DNA of 64,000 bases from Pedobacter westerhofensis (GCF_900182595.1 NZ_FXTN01000009.1:124001-188000), one strand, 5' to 3'; numbered from the stretch's first letter, positions 9,356 to 18,937 are shown. The notes: generated from the sequence alone by a model not told the origin. Program-made: numbers and translations.

Positions 9356-12300
9356 TTATAAATCTAATTGCAGGCCGGCAAGGAAGCTGCGGGTTCTTGG
9401 ATAGAAGTTATTACTATCCACGCCAATGAATTGTCCGCTTTGCTGGTTGTTTAAGTTTAAACTCAATTCCGGGTCTACGCCTCTGTATTTTGTAATGGTT
9501 AGCAGGTTGGTGCCGGTGATGTATACGCGAAGGTTGTGTACATAATTTCCTGCGATTTTAAATTTGTATGCTAAGGTAGCATTGCTCAGCCTGATGAACT
9601 TACCGTCTTCAAGGTATTTTGTTGAGTACAGGTTGGCATTGATATCTGTAACCGGTTCACTCAGTGTGATGGTTGGTATACCATGAGTTGAAGCCTGCGC
9701 CGGAGTGTTGAAACTTGCCAGTGAAGCGTTCATGATTTTGTTACCGCCCTGGCCGCGGAAGAAGAAGTTCAGCGTCCATTTTTTGTAACTGAAATCATTT
9801 CCAAATCCAAAAATATAGGTTGGCTGTGCATTACCAGCATAGGTTTGGTCAGTACTTTTTGGCGTTGTTGTTGGCTGTCCGTTAGCACCCATGAAAGTAG
9901 ATACACCATTTACAACACCCAGGTATTTTAGGGTGTAAAACTCTCCAAGCGGATATCCTGCTTCGATAATTGAAACCCTGATACCGCTCTGTCCTGGTCC
10001 TTCAGGACCACCGGCATAGATTTTTGATATGTTACTGCCAAGGGAAGTAATCTTGTTTTTATTGAACGAGATATTGCCATATACACCCCAGGTAAAATCT
10101 TCAGTTTTTACCGGCGTACCATTTAAGCTGATCTCCACACCTTTATTGCTCATAGAGCCTACATTGGAAACCGTTGTAGATACAAAGTTGTTGATCAGTG
10201 AAACAGGTTTATCATAGATCATATCCGTTGTTTTTTTGTTGTACACATCAACTGAACCACCCAATCTGCCTTTCAACAGGGAGAAGTCGATACCAGCGTT
10301 CGTGGTAGCAGTACTTTCCCATTTCAGGTCAGGGTTAGGATTCTGGATCACACCAACCGCACCAACATAAGCTCCGCCGGTAGAAAAACTACCTTTGGTA
10401 CCATACAGTGTAAGCGGAGTATATGGAGAGAAGCCCAGGGAATTTCCTGTCTTACCATAACCCACGCGCACTTTCAGGTCGTCAAATATTTTTTGGGATT
10501 TCATGAAGTCTTCGTCAATGATCCTCCATGCGGCAGACCCTGCAGGGAAGTAACCCCATTGATTGTTTGTACCAAAAGCGTTTGAACCATCACGGCGAAT
10601 GGAAGCCTGAAGGATATATTTACCCAGGTAGCTATAGTTTAAACGCGAGTAGAAAGAGATCAGTTTTAGCGTCTGTTCCTGAACAGAACCAAAGTCTGCA
10701 CGATTTCCTGTCTGGTAACCCAGCGCAAGATTGTTCGATCCCGTTGCATCACCGGGGAAATTCTGTGCTACAGACTGGAATCCGTCGCCTGTATTGGTTT
10801 CATCATATGAATAGCCAACGAGTGCTTTTAAGTCGTGCTTATCACCAAATTTATGGTCGTATGTTAAGTAGTGCTCCATTAATTTTTTGGTGTCTTCGTA
10901 GGTAGAGCGGATGGCTTTACCGCCCAGGTTCGGAGCTAATTCAGAAGCCTGGTTGTAATAGGTACTGTTATCAGTTTTTCTGGACTGGTATGCGATGTTC
11001 AGGTTATAAACGATGCCAAAAGGTAACTGCAGTTCTGCCCTTGTATTGGCAAGCATCAGGTTAACTTTTTGTTTGTATGTATCGTTGGTGATCAGTCCAA
11101 CAGGGTTATAGCCCAATTGTAAAGTTGGATCGTTATAAAATGATCCGTTTGCATTATAAATTGTACGTGTAGGTAAATACTGTACTACGGATTTAAATAG
11201 TCCCGGGTTTTGTCCGTTGGTAGTTGCCAGCGGCATATCATCTACGATCAGGTTGGAGTTGCTCACAGAATTGCTTACTGAGAAGTCCAGTTTCAACTTG
11301 TCATTTAAAGTTTTCTGAGATAAGTTTAAACGTCCGATAAACCTTTTCAGGTCGCTGCCTTTTACAATCCCCTGATCGCTCAGGTAATTGACGCTACCGC
11401 CAAAAATTGTTTTATCCGTACCGCCACCAAAAGATAAATTGTGGTTTTGTGCGTAAGCGTTGTCACGTTCTACAGCCTTTTGCCAGTCGGTATTTCCGCC
11501 GTTGTCATTCGCAGGGGTAAAAGAAAGACCGTTAGCCTGCACATATGCTCTTTGCTGGGCCGCTGTTGCTACCTCAAATTCATTGGCTACTGATTTTACA
11601 GAACCGTAAGCATCGTATGTCATCCTTAACTGGCCTGACCTTCCTTTTTTGGTTGTCACGATGATTACACCATTGGTAGCTCTTGTACCATAGATTGCAG
11701 CAGCTGATGCATCTTTCAGTACGTCAATAGAAGCAATGTCTGATGGTGCCAGCAGTTTGAAATCCGCGCCAGGCACACCGTCAATAATATAGAAGGGAAT
11801 AGAAGCATCTCCACCACGAAGTGATGAAGGGCCGCGGAGCGTAACTGTTGGCGTAGAGTTAGGGTTACCGTCGCCGGTGATATTTAAACCGGCAACCTTA
11901 CCTTCAAGCAGTTCTGCAGGTGTAGAAACTACCCCGGCGTTAAACTGCTCGGCTTTGATGGTAGTGATGGCACTGGTCAGCTCTTTCTTGGTTGTTGTAC
12001 CGTAACCTACTACAACTACGTCGTTCAGTTTGTTGCTTACATCGGCGAGCGCAACATTGATGGTAGACTGGTCGCCCACAACAACTTCCTTTGCTTCGTA
12101 GCCTACAAAACGGAATACTAAAGTACTGCCCTTGGTCGCAGCGATAGCGTACGCCCCGTTCATGTCTGATGTTGTGCCTTTGGTTGTACCTTTAATGACA
12201 ATGGTTACAGAGGGAATAGTAACACCCTGAGCATCTTTCACAACACCTTTCACAGTGATGGTTTGTGCATAAGAGTTAGTAAAGGAAAAAAGGAAAGCCA

Positions 12301-12358
12301 GGCAGAGGATGCTGCAGTAACCTTTAATCCCAGATAGTTTGGGTCTAAGTTTGTTCAT
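9356..12358 (-). CDS. SusC/RagA-family TonB-dependent outer-membrane transporter
   Basis: A 1000-aa outer-membrane porin-like transporter. It has a signal peptide (to about residue 31, SYAQ), a carboxypeptidase-D-like regulatory domain (TITVKGVVKDAQGVTIPSVT), a plug domain with the SusC signature (LNDVVVVGYGTTTKKELTSA; IDVLKDASAAAIYGTRATNG) and a long beta-barrel ending in a typical aromatic C-terminus (FLAGLQLDL). Import of an oligosaccharide with the SusD partner is the family role. First gene of the minus-strand operon, divergent from a LacI-type regulator. A LacI-type operator lies 113-126 bp upstream of the start codon. Confidence 0.95.
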   Translation of the reverse strand: MNKLRPKLSGIKGYCSILCLAFLFSFTNSYAQTITVKGVVKDAQGVTIPSVTIVIKGTTKGTTSDMNGAYAIAATKGSTLVFRFVGYEAKEVVVGDQSTINVALADVSNKLNDVVVVGYGTTTKKELTSAITTIKAEQFNAGVVSTPAELLEGKVAGLNITGDGNPNSTPTVTLRGPSSLRGGDASIPFYIIDGVPGADFKLLAPSDIASIDVLKDASAAAIYGTRATNGVIIVTTKKGRSGQLRMTYDAYGSVKSVANEFEVATAAQQRAYVQANGLSFTPANDNGGNTDWQKAVERDNAYAQNHNLSFGGGTDKTIFGGSVNYLSDQGIVKGSDLKRFIGRLNLSQKTLNDKLKLDFSVSNSVSNSNLIVDDMPLATTNGQNPGLFKSVVQYLPTRTIYNANGSFYNDPTLQLGYNPVGLITNDTYKQKVNLMLANTRAELQLPFGIVYNLNIAYQSRKTDNSTYYNQASELAPNLGGKAIRSTYEDTKKLMEHYLTYDHKFGDKHDLKALVGYSYDETNTGDGFQSVAQNFPGDATGSNNLALGYQTGNRADFGSVQEQTLKLISFYSRLNYSYLGKYILQASIRRDGSNAFGTNNQWGYFPAGSAAWRIIDEDFMKSQKIFDDLKVRVGYGKTGNSLGFSPYTPLTLYGTKGSFSTGGAYVGAVGVIQNPNPDLKWESTATTNAGIDFSLLKGRLGGSVDVYNKKTTDMIYDKPVSLINNFVSTTVSNVGSMSNKGVEISLNGTPVKTEDFTWGVYGNISFNKNKITSLGSNISKIYAGGPEGPGQSGIRVSIIEAGYPLGEFYTLKYLGVVNGVSTFMGANGQPTTTPKSTDQTYAGNAQPTYIFGFGNDFSYKKWTLNFFFRGQGGNKIMNASLASFNTPAQASTHGIPTITLSEPVTDINANLYSTKYLEDGKFIRLSNATLAYKFKIAGNYVHNLRVYITGTNLLTITKYRGVDPELSLNLNNQQSGQFIGVDSNNFYPRTRSFLAGLQLDL

Positions 12359-12470
12359 ACATTTGATTTTAAAGTCTGTTATATTTGGGTAATTGAAACC
12401 TTTAAATTGGTTTATTCATCAAAACTGTGAATAAAAAGTATATTATTTGGTTTTACTCAAAATTTATTTA

Positions 12471-12484
12471 CGAAAACGTTTGAG
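12471..12484. promoter_or_regulatory. LacI-type operator in the susC/lacI divergent gap
   Basis: CGAAAACGTTTGAG contains the perfect 8-bp palindrome AAACGTTT (12474-12481) with the central CpG typical of LacI/GalR family operators. It lies between the divergent SusC and LacI-type genes. On the minus strand a possible promoter (TTTG at 12458-12461, then TACTTTTT 17 nt on) lies just downstream of it. A sister site precedes the GH28 gene. Confidence 0.6.
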
Positions 12485-12531
12485 TTGATTGCTATATTGC
12501 TGGTTCAACGACACCCAAAAATTTTGTGCAA

Positions 12532-13542
12532 ATGAAGGAGACGATTACGATTAAAACATTAGCTAAAGAGTTAAATATCTCTATCAGTACTGTTTCCAAG
12601 GCTCTTAATGATAGTTATGAGATCAGTATCGAGACCAAGCAAAAGGTTTGGGACCTCGCTAAAATGTTAAAATACAACCGTAACCCTTCAGCAAGCAATC
12701 TTCGCAGCCATAAAACAAAAACGATCGCAGTGATTATTCCTGAGATTGCCAACAATTTCTTTTCACAGGCCATCAATGGGATTGAGGAGGTAGCCCGTCA
12801 GCGTGGTTATCACGTTCTGATCTATCAGACCCATGAAAATACCGATCAGGAGATCGCTTTTACTGACAGCCTGCTGAGCGGAAGGGTAGATGGCATACTG
12901 ATCTCCGTTTCCAGTGATCATGATAACCGGGATCATTTTACTGCGCTGGTAAAAGAGATTCCTACGGTGTTTTTCGACAGGGTATATGAAGATATTGATG
13001 CAGCCAGGATCACCACAGACGATTATGAAAGTGCCTATAATGCCACCAGCTATCTGGTAGAATGCGGCTGTAAAAAGATTGCCTATCTGTTTGCACTAAA
13101 CAACCTCAATGCAGGGAAACAGCGGATGTCTGGTTACCAGGATGCGCTTAAAGCCCATCAGCTGGCTTACCGTGAAGAACTTACTGTAAACTACGATAAG
13201 GATGCTGACCTGAACTATCAAAATATAAAGGATCTGATGCTGAACGAACGGCCCGACGCGGTGATCTCATCGATTGAAGACCTTGCACTGCCCTGCTATT
13301 ATGTATGCAAGGAACTGGGTATCCATATTCCTGATGATCTCAAGATCATCAGCTTTTCCAACCTGAATACTGCCCCGCTGCTAAATCCTTCCTTAACTAC
13401 CATTACCCAGCCTGCCCTTGAAATGGGAAGACAAGCTGCCGCCATTCTCTTTAAAATATTAGATAAGAAACATTTTGAGCCTAATGAATGGCTTACGCTG
13501 AAATCTACGCTGATCAAAAGAGATTCAACGGCCTGCCACTAA
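12532..13542 (+). CDS. LacI/GalR-family transcriptional regulator
   Basis: DNA-binding regulator of 336 aa. The N-terminal helix-turn-helix (ITIKTLAKELNISISTVSKALN, about residues 4-25) and hinge are followed by a periplasmic-binding-protein-like sensor domain (IAVIIPEIANNFFSQAINGIEE onward). Such proteins sense a sugar or a sugar acid. I prefer the ATG at 12532; a GTG two codons upstream (12526) is also possible. It is divergent from the SusC operon and precedes a GH28 gene, and palindromes with the LacI-type centre lie in both regulatory gaps, so it is the obvious candidate regulator of the whole locus. Confidence 0.92.
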   Translation: MKETITIKTLAKELNISISTVSKALNDSYEISIETKQKVWDLAKMLKYNRNPSASNLRSHKTKTIAVIIPEIANNFFSQAINGIEEVARQRGYHVLIYQTHENTDQEIAFTDSLLSGRVDGILISVSSDHDNRDHFTALVKEIPTVFFDRVYEDIDAARITTDDYESAYNATSYLVECGCKKIAYLFALNNLNAGKQRMSGYQDALKAHQLAYREELTVNYDKDADLNYQNIKDLMLNERPDAVISSIEDLALPCYYVCKELGIHIPDDLKIISFSNLNTAPLLNPSLTTITQPALEMGRQAAAILFKILDKKHFEPNEWLTLKSTLIKRDSTACH

Positions 13543-13552
13543 CCGGGTATAC

Positions 13553-13566
13553 CGAAACCGTTTTCG
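13553..13566. promoter_or_regulatory. LacI-type operator upstream of the GH28 gene
   Basis: CGAAACCGTTTTCG is a near-perfect 14-bp palindrome (reverse complement CGAAAACGGTTTCG) of the LacI/GalR kind, 10 bp after the regulator stop and 64 bp before the GH28 ATG. It shares CGAAA and the CGTTT half with the site at 12471-12484, which suggests that one regulator binds both. Confidence 0.62.
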
Positions 13567-13629
13567 TAAAAATAATGGCCTCTTTATATTATAATTTATA
13601 GTTTAGCCAGCCTTTACACTATACCAGAT

Positions 13630-15090
13630 ATGTTTTTAAAAAATGCCGCTTTCCTCTTTTTATTGTTTTTACTTATAAATTTCCGCTCAGTTCAGGCAAA
13701 GCCGAACAAAGATTTTGACATTACTGCTTATGGTGCTGTGGGAGATGGAAAAACAGATAATGCTGTGGCCATCCAGAAAACCATTGATGCCTGTTCAAAA
13801 TCAGGCGGTGGAAAAGTGATCGTACCGGCAGGGAAAGTTTTTATGTCTGGCCCCTTTGATCTGAAATCAAACATTGAATTTATTGTGGAGGTAAATGCTA
13901 CTGTGATTGCCAATCCTGATGAGAAGATTTATCAGAAGAGTGCTTTCCGTGAAAACAAGGGCGAAGGCACAATCTGGATCGGCGGGGAGAACCTGGTGAA
14001 TGTAACGATCTGCGGAGCAGGTACCCTGGATGGTAATGGCATTTCTTTTATGGGTGCCGAGCTGGGCGATTCTTTTGTATTAAAACCATTCAATATAATT
14101 GATCCGCGGCCGCACCTGCTTACGATTGTTGGAGGCAGGAATATCCGTATCCGTGATCTGACGATCCGTAATTCGGCCTACTGGACGGTGCACCTGATCG
14201 GATGTAATGACGTGGCGATTGATAACATTACGCTGCTGAATAACCTGAAAGTTAGAAACAGTGACGGGATTGATCTTGACCATAGTAAGAATGTGCGGAT
14301 CAGCAACTGCTATATTGAATCGGGCGATGATTGTATTTGTTTAAAAAACCGCAGGGAATATGAAGAATTTGGCCCCTGCCAGAATATTGTAGTCAGCAAT
14401 TGTACCATGACATCGCGCTCCTGCGCAATCAAAATAGGTTCTGAGAATATGGATAGTATCAGCCATGTGCTGATCAATAATTGTATCATTAAAAAAAGTA
14501 ACCGGGGGATAGGCATCCAGAACCGTGATGAAGGGACAGTATCTGATGTGATCTTTTCCAACATCATTGTAGATTCTCATTTGTTTTCTGACGTATGGTG
14601 GGGCAAGGCAGAGCCTATCTATGTAACGGCCTATCCACGTGCAAAAGGCAATAACAAGGATGCAGGCTGGCGTTTTCCTAAAGGTGAAACAGAGGGCAGG
14701 GTAGGTGCCGTAACGAATATCTATTTCAGCAATATCAGGGGAGTAAGCGAAAACGGTGTATATGTTGGCGGTTCATCAGCTGACAAGGTTTCAGGGATTG
14801 TGTTTGACCAGGTTGATCTTAGCATAGATAAAACTACCAGCATACCCGGAGGTACGTACGACCGCCGGCCCAGCAATGTGGAGGGCTTGTTAAAAGGGCT
14901 TACTTCTGCGTTTTACTTTGACCAGGCAAATCACATCACGATCAGGAACAGTGCTGTAGTCTGGGGTAGTAACCGCCCGGATTATTTTGGCCACGTAGTG
15001 GAGAGCCACGGTGTTACAGACCTGAAGATTGTAAACCTGGAAGGCGAATCTGCCTTTCCAGGAAAACTTGAGAGGATAAAAAAGGAATAG
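13630..15090 (+). CDS. Glycoside hydrolase family 28 (polygalacturonase-like), secreted
   Basis: Predicted pectin-acting hydrolase of 486 aa with an N-terminal signal peptide (to about residue 23, VQAKP). The start of the beta-helix reads DITAYGAVGDGKTDNA, the usual GH28 opening. Active-site regions are present: NSDGIDLDHSKNV (the NTDG/NxD motif), SGDDCICLK (the DD motif) and a divergent third motif SRSCAIKIGSE in place of GHGxSIGS; RGIGIQNRDEG replaces the RIK region. The changed third motif is common in exo-acting or rhamnogalacturonan-type members (from memory), so exact specificity is open. Downstream of the LacI-type regulator with its own operator. Confidence 0.88.
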   Translation: MFLKNAAFLFLLFLLINFRSVQAKPNKDFDITAYGAVGDGKTDNAVAIQKTIDACSKSGGGKVIVPAGKVFMSGPFDLKSNIEFIVEVNATVIANPDEKIYQKSAFRENKGEGTIWIGGENLVNVTICGAGTLDGNGISFMGAELGDSFVLKPFNIIDPRPHLLTIVGGRNIRIRDLTIRNSAYWTVHLIGCNDVAIDNITLLNNLKVRNSDGIDLDHSKNVRISNCYIESGDDCICLKNRREYEEFGPCQNIVVSNCTMTSRSCAIKIGSENMDSISHVLINNCIIKKSNRGIGIQNRDEGTVSDVIFSNIIVDSHLFSDVWWGKAEPIYVTAYPRAKGNNKDAGWRFPKGETEGRVGAVTNIYFSNIRGVSENGVYVGGSSADKVSGIVFDQVDLSIDKTTSIPGGTYDRRPSNVEGLLKGLTSAFYFDQANHITIRNSAVVWGSNRPDYFGHVVESHGVTDLKIVNLEGESAFPGKLERIKKE

Positions 15091-15108
15091 AGCGGGTAAG
15101 CCGGGAGA

Positions 15109-15222
15109 TGGCCTGTGAGTCCGTGGTATCTCCGTAATGCGAGCGGTATTGCTGCGACATATAGCCCTATATGTCGCAGCAATACCGCTCGCATCACGCT
15201 ACAAAGTTGGACCCACAGGCCA
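15109..15222. repeat. Nested inverted repeat with 28-bp perfect hairpin
   Basis: Inner arms 15137-15164 and 15167-15194 are perfect reverse complements of 28 bp with only CC between them. Outer arms 15109-15122 and 15209-15222 (TGGCCTGTGAGTCC / GGACCCACAGGCCA) pair with one mismatch. The structure lies between convergent genes. There is no T-run on either side, so it is not a standard terminator; a REP/MITE-like repeat or a bidirectional transcription block are alternatives. Confidence 0.85.
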
Positions 15223-15255
15223 GCTGCAGGCCGGCAACACACACCGCCGGTACCC

Positions 15256-16074
15256 TTATAATTTTGATATCACAAAGTTCCCAAAGTAAGCCATGGCCTC
15301 GGCTTCATAACTATAGGGGCCACTGAGGAAAAAGTATTTAAGCGTATGGGCTTTGAACATCCGGGTATCCAATAATTTGATCTTGTTCATATATACCCTC
15401 ATATCTTCCCCTTCTATCGACATAGAAATATGAATGGTCGTATTTGCATAGTTACTAAGCGGGAAATCAAGGTTAGTGTTTATTTGAGTGTCGCTGCTGG
15501 CATTGTTTACCGCTTCATTCCAGAAATGCAGCTGTGTTCCCACGATCGCGTTATCGTTATAGGCATCATTCATATACGCCCGGCCGGAATTATCCCTGGC
15601 AAATCCGAAGATTAATGGTCCCATATCCTTTGCTTGTGTACTTCTGGTGAGTATATCAAATTCTACGGTGAAGTTGCCCGGCATGGCAAGGATGCTATCG
15701 ATCCTGTAGGTTGTACGCGGAGCCAATGCCAGCCATTTACCGGATACATCAGGAATGGTCACAATACTGCCTCCACCGCTGCTTTTCCATTTTTTTGGCA
15801 TACGACCAGCTTTGTCTGAGGCAAAATTATCTTTAAAATAGACAGTACTTCCGGGAACAAAGGAATACACTTCCTCCAGTTTCGGCATTGGTTTGGAAGA
15901 CTTTCCTTCAGCAGTTGTTCCAGCCCCCTTTTTGCCATTTATCATGCCGTCAACTTTTCTGTCTACTTTATCCTCCAGCTTCTGCTGAAGTTTTTTAAAT
16001 AGCTGAGCCTGGGCCTGGTTGATGCCTGCTGTAAATAAAAGAAGCAAAACTGCGGTAATAATCTTGTTGTTCAT
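15256..16074 (-). CDS. Secreted protein with LamG/concanavalin-like domain
   Basis: A 272-aa exported protein of unknown function. A signal peptide (to about residue 23, QAQA) is followed by a charged, coiled segment (LFKKLQQKLEDKVDRKVDG, about 24-45), a low-complexity linker, and a beta-rich region (about 75-272, VYFKDNFASDKAGRMPKKW, FTVEFDILTRST) that resembles the LamG-like part often placed before OmpA domains in Bacteroidota. No OmpA domain is present here, so it may act as a stand-alone periplasmic or surface binding protein. Convergent with the GH28 gene, separated by the large hairpin. Confidence 0.6.
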   Translation of the reverse strand: MNNKIITAVLLLLFTAGINQAQAQLFKKLQQKLEDKVDRKVDGMINGKKGAGTTAEGKSSKPMPKLEEVYSFVPGSTVYFKDNFASDKAGRMPKKWKSSGGGSIVTIPDVSGKWLALAPRTTYRIDSILAMPGNFTVEFDILTRSTQAKDMGPLIFGFARDNSGRAYMNDAYNDNAIVGTQLHFWNEAVNNASSDTQINTNLDFPLSNYANTTIHISMSIEGEDMRVYMNKIKLLDTRMFKAHTLKYFFLSGPYSYEAEAMAYFGNFVISKL

Positions 16075-16207
16075 GATCTGATTGATAGGTATATATCAGT
16101 CAAATTTACAGACCCCCGACTTAGTAAAACAGGATGGTAGTTCAGCGTTTTGAATTCGCCGTGATTGGCTTTGAATTTAATGCACTTCAGCTTAGATGCC
16201 CTTTGGC

Positions 16208-16972
16208 TTATAAGTTGTTCAGATAGCTCATTACCTTGTTCTTCTTGTTTTGAGAAACAGGAATTTGCAAGTCACCCTCCAGTAATAGCATATTTGTCTT
16301 TTTTCTGTATCCCGTAATGTGTTTTAAGTTTACAAGGTGGGATTGGTGCACGCGCATAAATCCAGTAGGGCTGAGCTGGGTGTCAAATTCTTTGAGCGAC
16401 TGGGATACCAATATCTTTTGTCCGCTCTTCAATAAAAACCTGGTGTAACTGTTATCGGCTTCAACAGTCAAAATATCTTTGACCGGAATAATGAATATTT
16501 CATCAAGTGTCTTTAGCACAATCTTTTTATCGTTCTGATCCTGATGGGTATAGTTATGAATAAAGGTCTCCAGCTGCCGATGGTAGTGCTGTTCGCTCAG
16601 GCTCTTCAATGCTTTATCTACTGCGCTCAGCAGATCCTGCGGCAGGTAGGGTTTTAAGAGGAAATCCAGCGCGCTGAATTTAAATGCCGGTAAAGCGTAG
16701 TCTGCAAAAGCGGTGGTAAAGATCACCCTGAACTGGTCATTTTTTTCTTTCTGCAGCTCTTGCAGCCAGTCGAAAGAAATGCCATCAGGAAGATTGATGT
16801 CGAGGATCAATAAGGTCTGTTTGTGTGCCGACCAGGAGATGCCTGCTTCTTTAATATTGTTGCAGGGATGCAAACTCAATTCCGGAAAATTTTGCTTCAG
16901 TGTTTCTTCCATGATATCCAGCCACTGCTGATCATCTTCAAGTAACAGGCATGAAATCTTTGGATGGTTCAT
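16208..16972 (-). CDS. LytTR-family response regulator
   Basis: Two-component regulator of 254 aa. The receiver domain (1-120) has the acidic pair Glu12-Asp13 and phospho-acceptor Asp58 (LLILDINLPDG); the C-terminal LytTR DNA-binding domain (about 150-254) contains FIIPVKDILTVEADNSYTRF and the FMRVHQSHLVNLKHI motif. The start lies 2 bp after the stop of the TPR-containing LytS-type kinase, so the two form one operon and almost certainly a cognate pair. Targets are unknown. Confidence 0.92.
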   Translation of the reverse strand: MNHPKISCLLLEDDQQWLDIMEETLKQNFPELSLHPCNNIKEAGISWSAHKQTLLILDINLPDGISFDWLQELQKEKNDQFRVIFTTAFADYALPAFKFSALDFLLKPYLPQDLLSAVDKALKSLSEQHYHRQLETFIHNYTHQDQNDKKIVLKTLDEIFIIPVKDILTVEADNSYTRFLLKSGQKILVSQSLKEFDTQLSPTGFMRVHQSHLVNLKHITGYRKKTNMLLLEGDLQIPVSQNKKNKVMSYLNNL

Positions 16973-16974
16973 TG

Positions 16975-18696
16975 TTAAATTGCGATATGCAGGTGTACAG
17001 CGGTACCCGGGTAATCTATATCCTGCTGGGTACCTACTCTTAGTGTAACATAGTTTGTTTTCTCCCTGTTAAACTCAAGGATACGCTGGTTCAGGATGTC
17101 AGTTGCCATGGAGCGGTGCATTTTATTATTGGCATGCTCCCCTGTAAAATCGGCTCCCGGGCCATTATCCATGATAAAAATATGTATTCCGTCTGATTTC
17201 TGTTTAATCACAATCCTGATCTTACCATTCTGGTGATCCTTAAGGCCATGTACAACTGCATTTTCTACAAAGGGCTGCAGCAGCATTACCGGGATTTCTA
17301 TATTTTCAGTTTCAATGTTTGGGTTCACATTGATTTCATAAGTAAAGCCAGGATGGTGATTAAGCTGCTGCAAATGAAGGTAATTGTCCAGGATCTCTAT
17401 TTCCTCATCCAGTGCGATCAGATCTTTATCAGAATTTTCCAGGGTTAACCTGATCAGTTTGCTGAAGCTGTTCAGATATTCCATTGATTGCTCCTGATCC
17501 TTCAGATAAATAAACCGCTGAACACTTTGCAGCGCATTGAAGATAAAATGAGGGTTCAGCTGCAGTAACAGCAGCTGGCGTTTAATCTGCGATTTTTCCA
17601 GCGCTTCTTTAATGCTGTAGTTTTTTACTCTCAGATAGATCAGGACGGATACCAATAGGATGATCAGCACCCCTGCAATGATCAGGAAGAGCTGTTGCCT
17701 GAGTTGTTTTTTCTGCCTGATGTTCTCATGTTCCAGGTTATTGATGCGGCCCTGTTTTTTTAATGACTCATAATTTGCGGTTATCTCGGCTACCTTTTGT
17801 TCATAGTTTAGCTTTGAAAGCGAATCTTTAACAGTATCATATTGCTCAAGATACTTTAATGCTTTAGGCAGGTTGGCCAGGGATTTATGGGCATGGTATA
17901 AGTTAAAATAGAGCTGTTTTCTCTCCTGAGGATTTGCGCTTTTAAGGGCGGTATCATAACAATTGATCCCTTCTTTATATTGTTTGGTCTGCACCAGGGC
18001 GTAACCAAGGTTATTCAATGTGATAACCGAGGCCGGTTGTTTTAAGCCGCTGCGTATTGCCAGACTGTTTCGGGCATTGAGGATGGCGCTGTTCCAGTCT
18101 TTTTCTTCGATAAAATAATTGCTCAGGTTTGTACGCAGTACAGCTTCGAGGGGCAAATTGTTCAGTTTCCTGGCCAGGCTTATGCCTTTATTAAATGTAT
18201 TTACCGCGAGTTTTTTTTCTTTAAGCTCCGCATATACCCCTGCGAGGTTGACAGTAGTCTTAAGCCGGTCAAGGTTTTCTGTTTTATTGGAAGAAAGTGC
18301 TTTTAAATAATATTCACGTGCTTTTGGAAGTTCTTTCAGTATGGAGTAAACTGTGCCTACATTAGTATAAACCTTAGCCAGGCCGGCAGGATCATTCGCA
18401 GCCTGATACTCATCCAGGCTAAGGAAGTAATTTTGCAATGCTTTATCCGGGTTTCGCTGCATCAGGAATATATTTCCGATCAAAGAATAAGCCTTTGCCA
18501 TGGTAACTTTATCATGTGCTGCTTTCCCTTTGTTTAAGATGTTCCTCAGCGTGGCGCTGGCCTGGTCAAACTTTTTTAACTGAATGAGAGAGTCTGCTAT
18601 TGTAAAATGATGAAGCTCTGATAAATGAGCTTTATTGGGTTGCGCCTGAATATCAAAATTGCAGAATAAGATGACGGCAATAAAAAAAGTTCTCAA
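16975..18696 (-). CDS. TPR-containing LytS-type sensor histidine kinase
   Basis: A 573-aa membrane sensor. A signal-like N-terminus (RTFFIAVILFCNFDIQAQ) exports a TPR array (about residues 30-290), followed by a coiled segment, one membrane helix (about 336-355) and a cytoplasmic His_kinase domain with His383 in LQLNPHFIFNALQ, then an HATPase domain (FVENAVVHGL, DNGPGAD). The layout suggests that periplasmic TPRs read a peptide or protein signal. Start is a TTG at 18696; the upstream frame is closed by a stop six codons earlier and no ATG precedes the signal sequence. Transcribed ahead of the LytTR regulator. Confidence 0.88.
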   Translation of the reverse strand: MRTFFIAVILFCNFDIQAQPNKAHLSELHHFTIADSLIQLKKFDQASATLRNILNKGKAAHDKVTMAKAYSLIGNIFLMQRNPDKALQNYFLSLDEYQAANDPAGLAKVYTNVGTVYSILKELPKAREYYLKALSSNKTENLDRLKTTVNLAGVYAELKEKKLAVNTFNKGISLARKLNNLPLEAVLRTNLSNYFIEEKDWNSAILNARNSLAIRSGLKQPASVITLNNLGYALVQTKQYKEGINCYDTALKSANPQERKQLYFNLYHAHKSLANLPKALKYLEQYDTVKDSLSKLNYEQKVAEITANYESLKKQGRINNLEHENIRQKKQLRQQLFLIIAGVLIILLVSVLIYLRVKNYSIKEALEKSQIKRQLLLLQLNPHFIFNALQSVQRFIYLKDQEQSMEYLNSFSKLIRLTLENSDKDLIALDEEIEILDNYLHLQQLNHHPGFTYEINVNPNIETENIEIPVMLLQPFVENAVVHGLKDHQNGKIRIVIKQKSDGIHIFIMDNGPGADFTGEHANNKMHRSMATDILNQRILEFNREKTNYVTLRVGTQQDIDYPGTAVHLHIAI

Positions 18697-18937
18697 GGGC
18701 GTTTGATTTTATTTATTTAACCCAAACCTAATGTAAAATGAGGTGCTATCAAAATTTTGAATGGTATTATTAGTGTTGTTTTTGTTTAAAGAAGAAGATA
18801 TTCTGTTCTACATTTTAACACTTAAGAGCTGTAAGTTGTGCTTCGGCAAATCAATTTGTATTAAGATATCGACCATTCTGTTTGAATTATGCAATTAATG
18901 CTTCGATTATTGCAATCTGCAGGGTGCTTATCCGATC

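Noticed and set aside
15137..15194. Rho-independent terminator
   Set aside because: The stem is far longer than usual and no T-run follows on either strand, so it is listed as a repeat.
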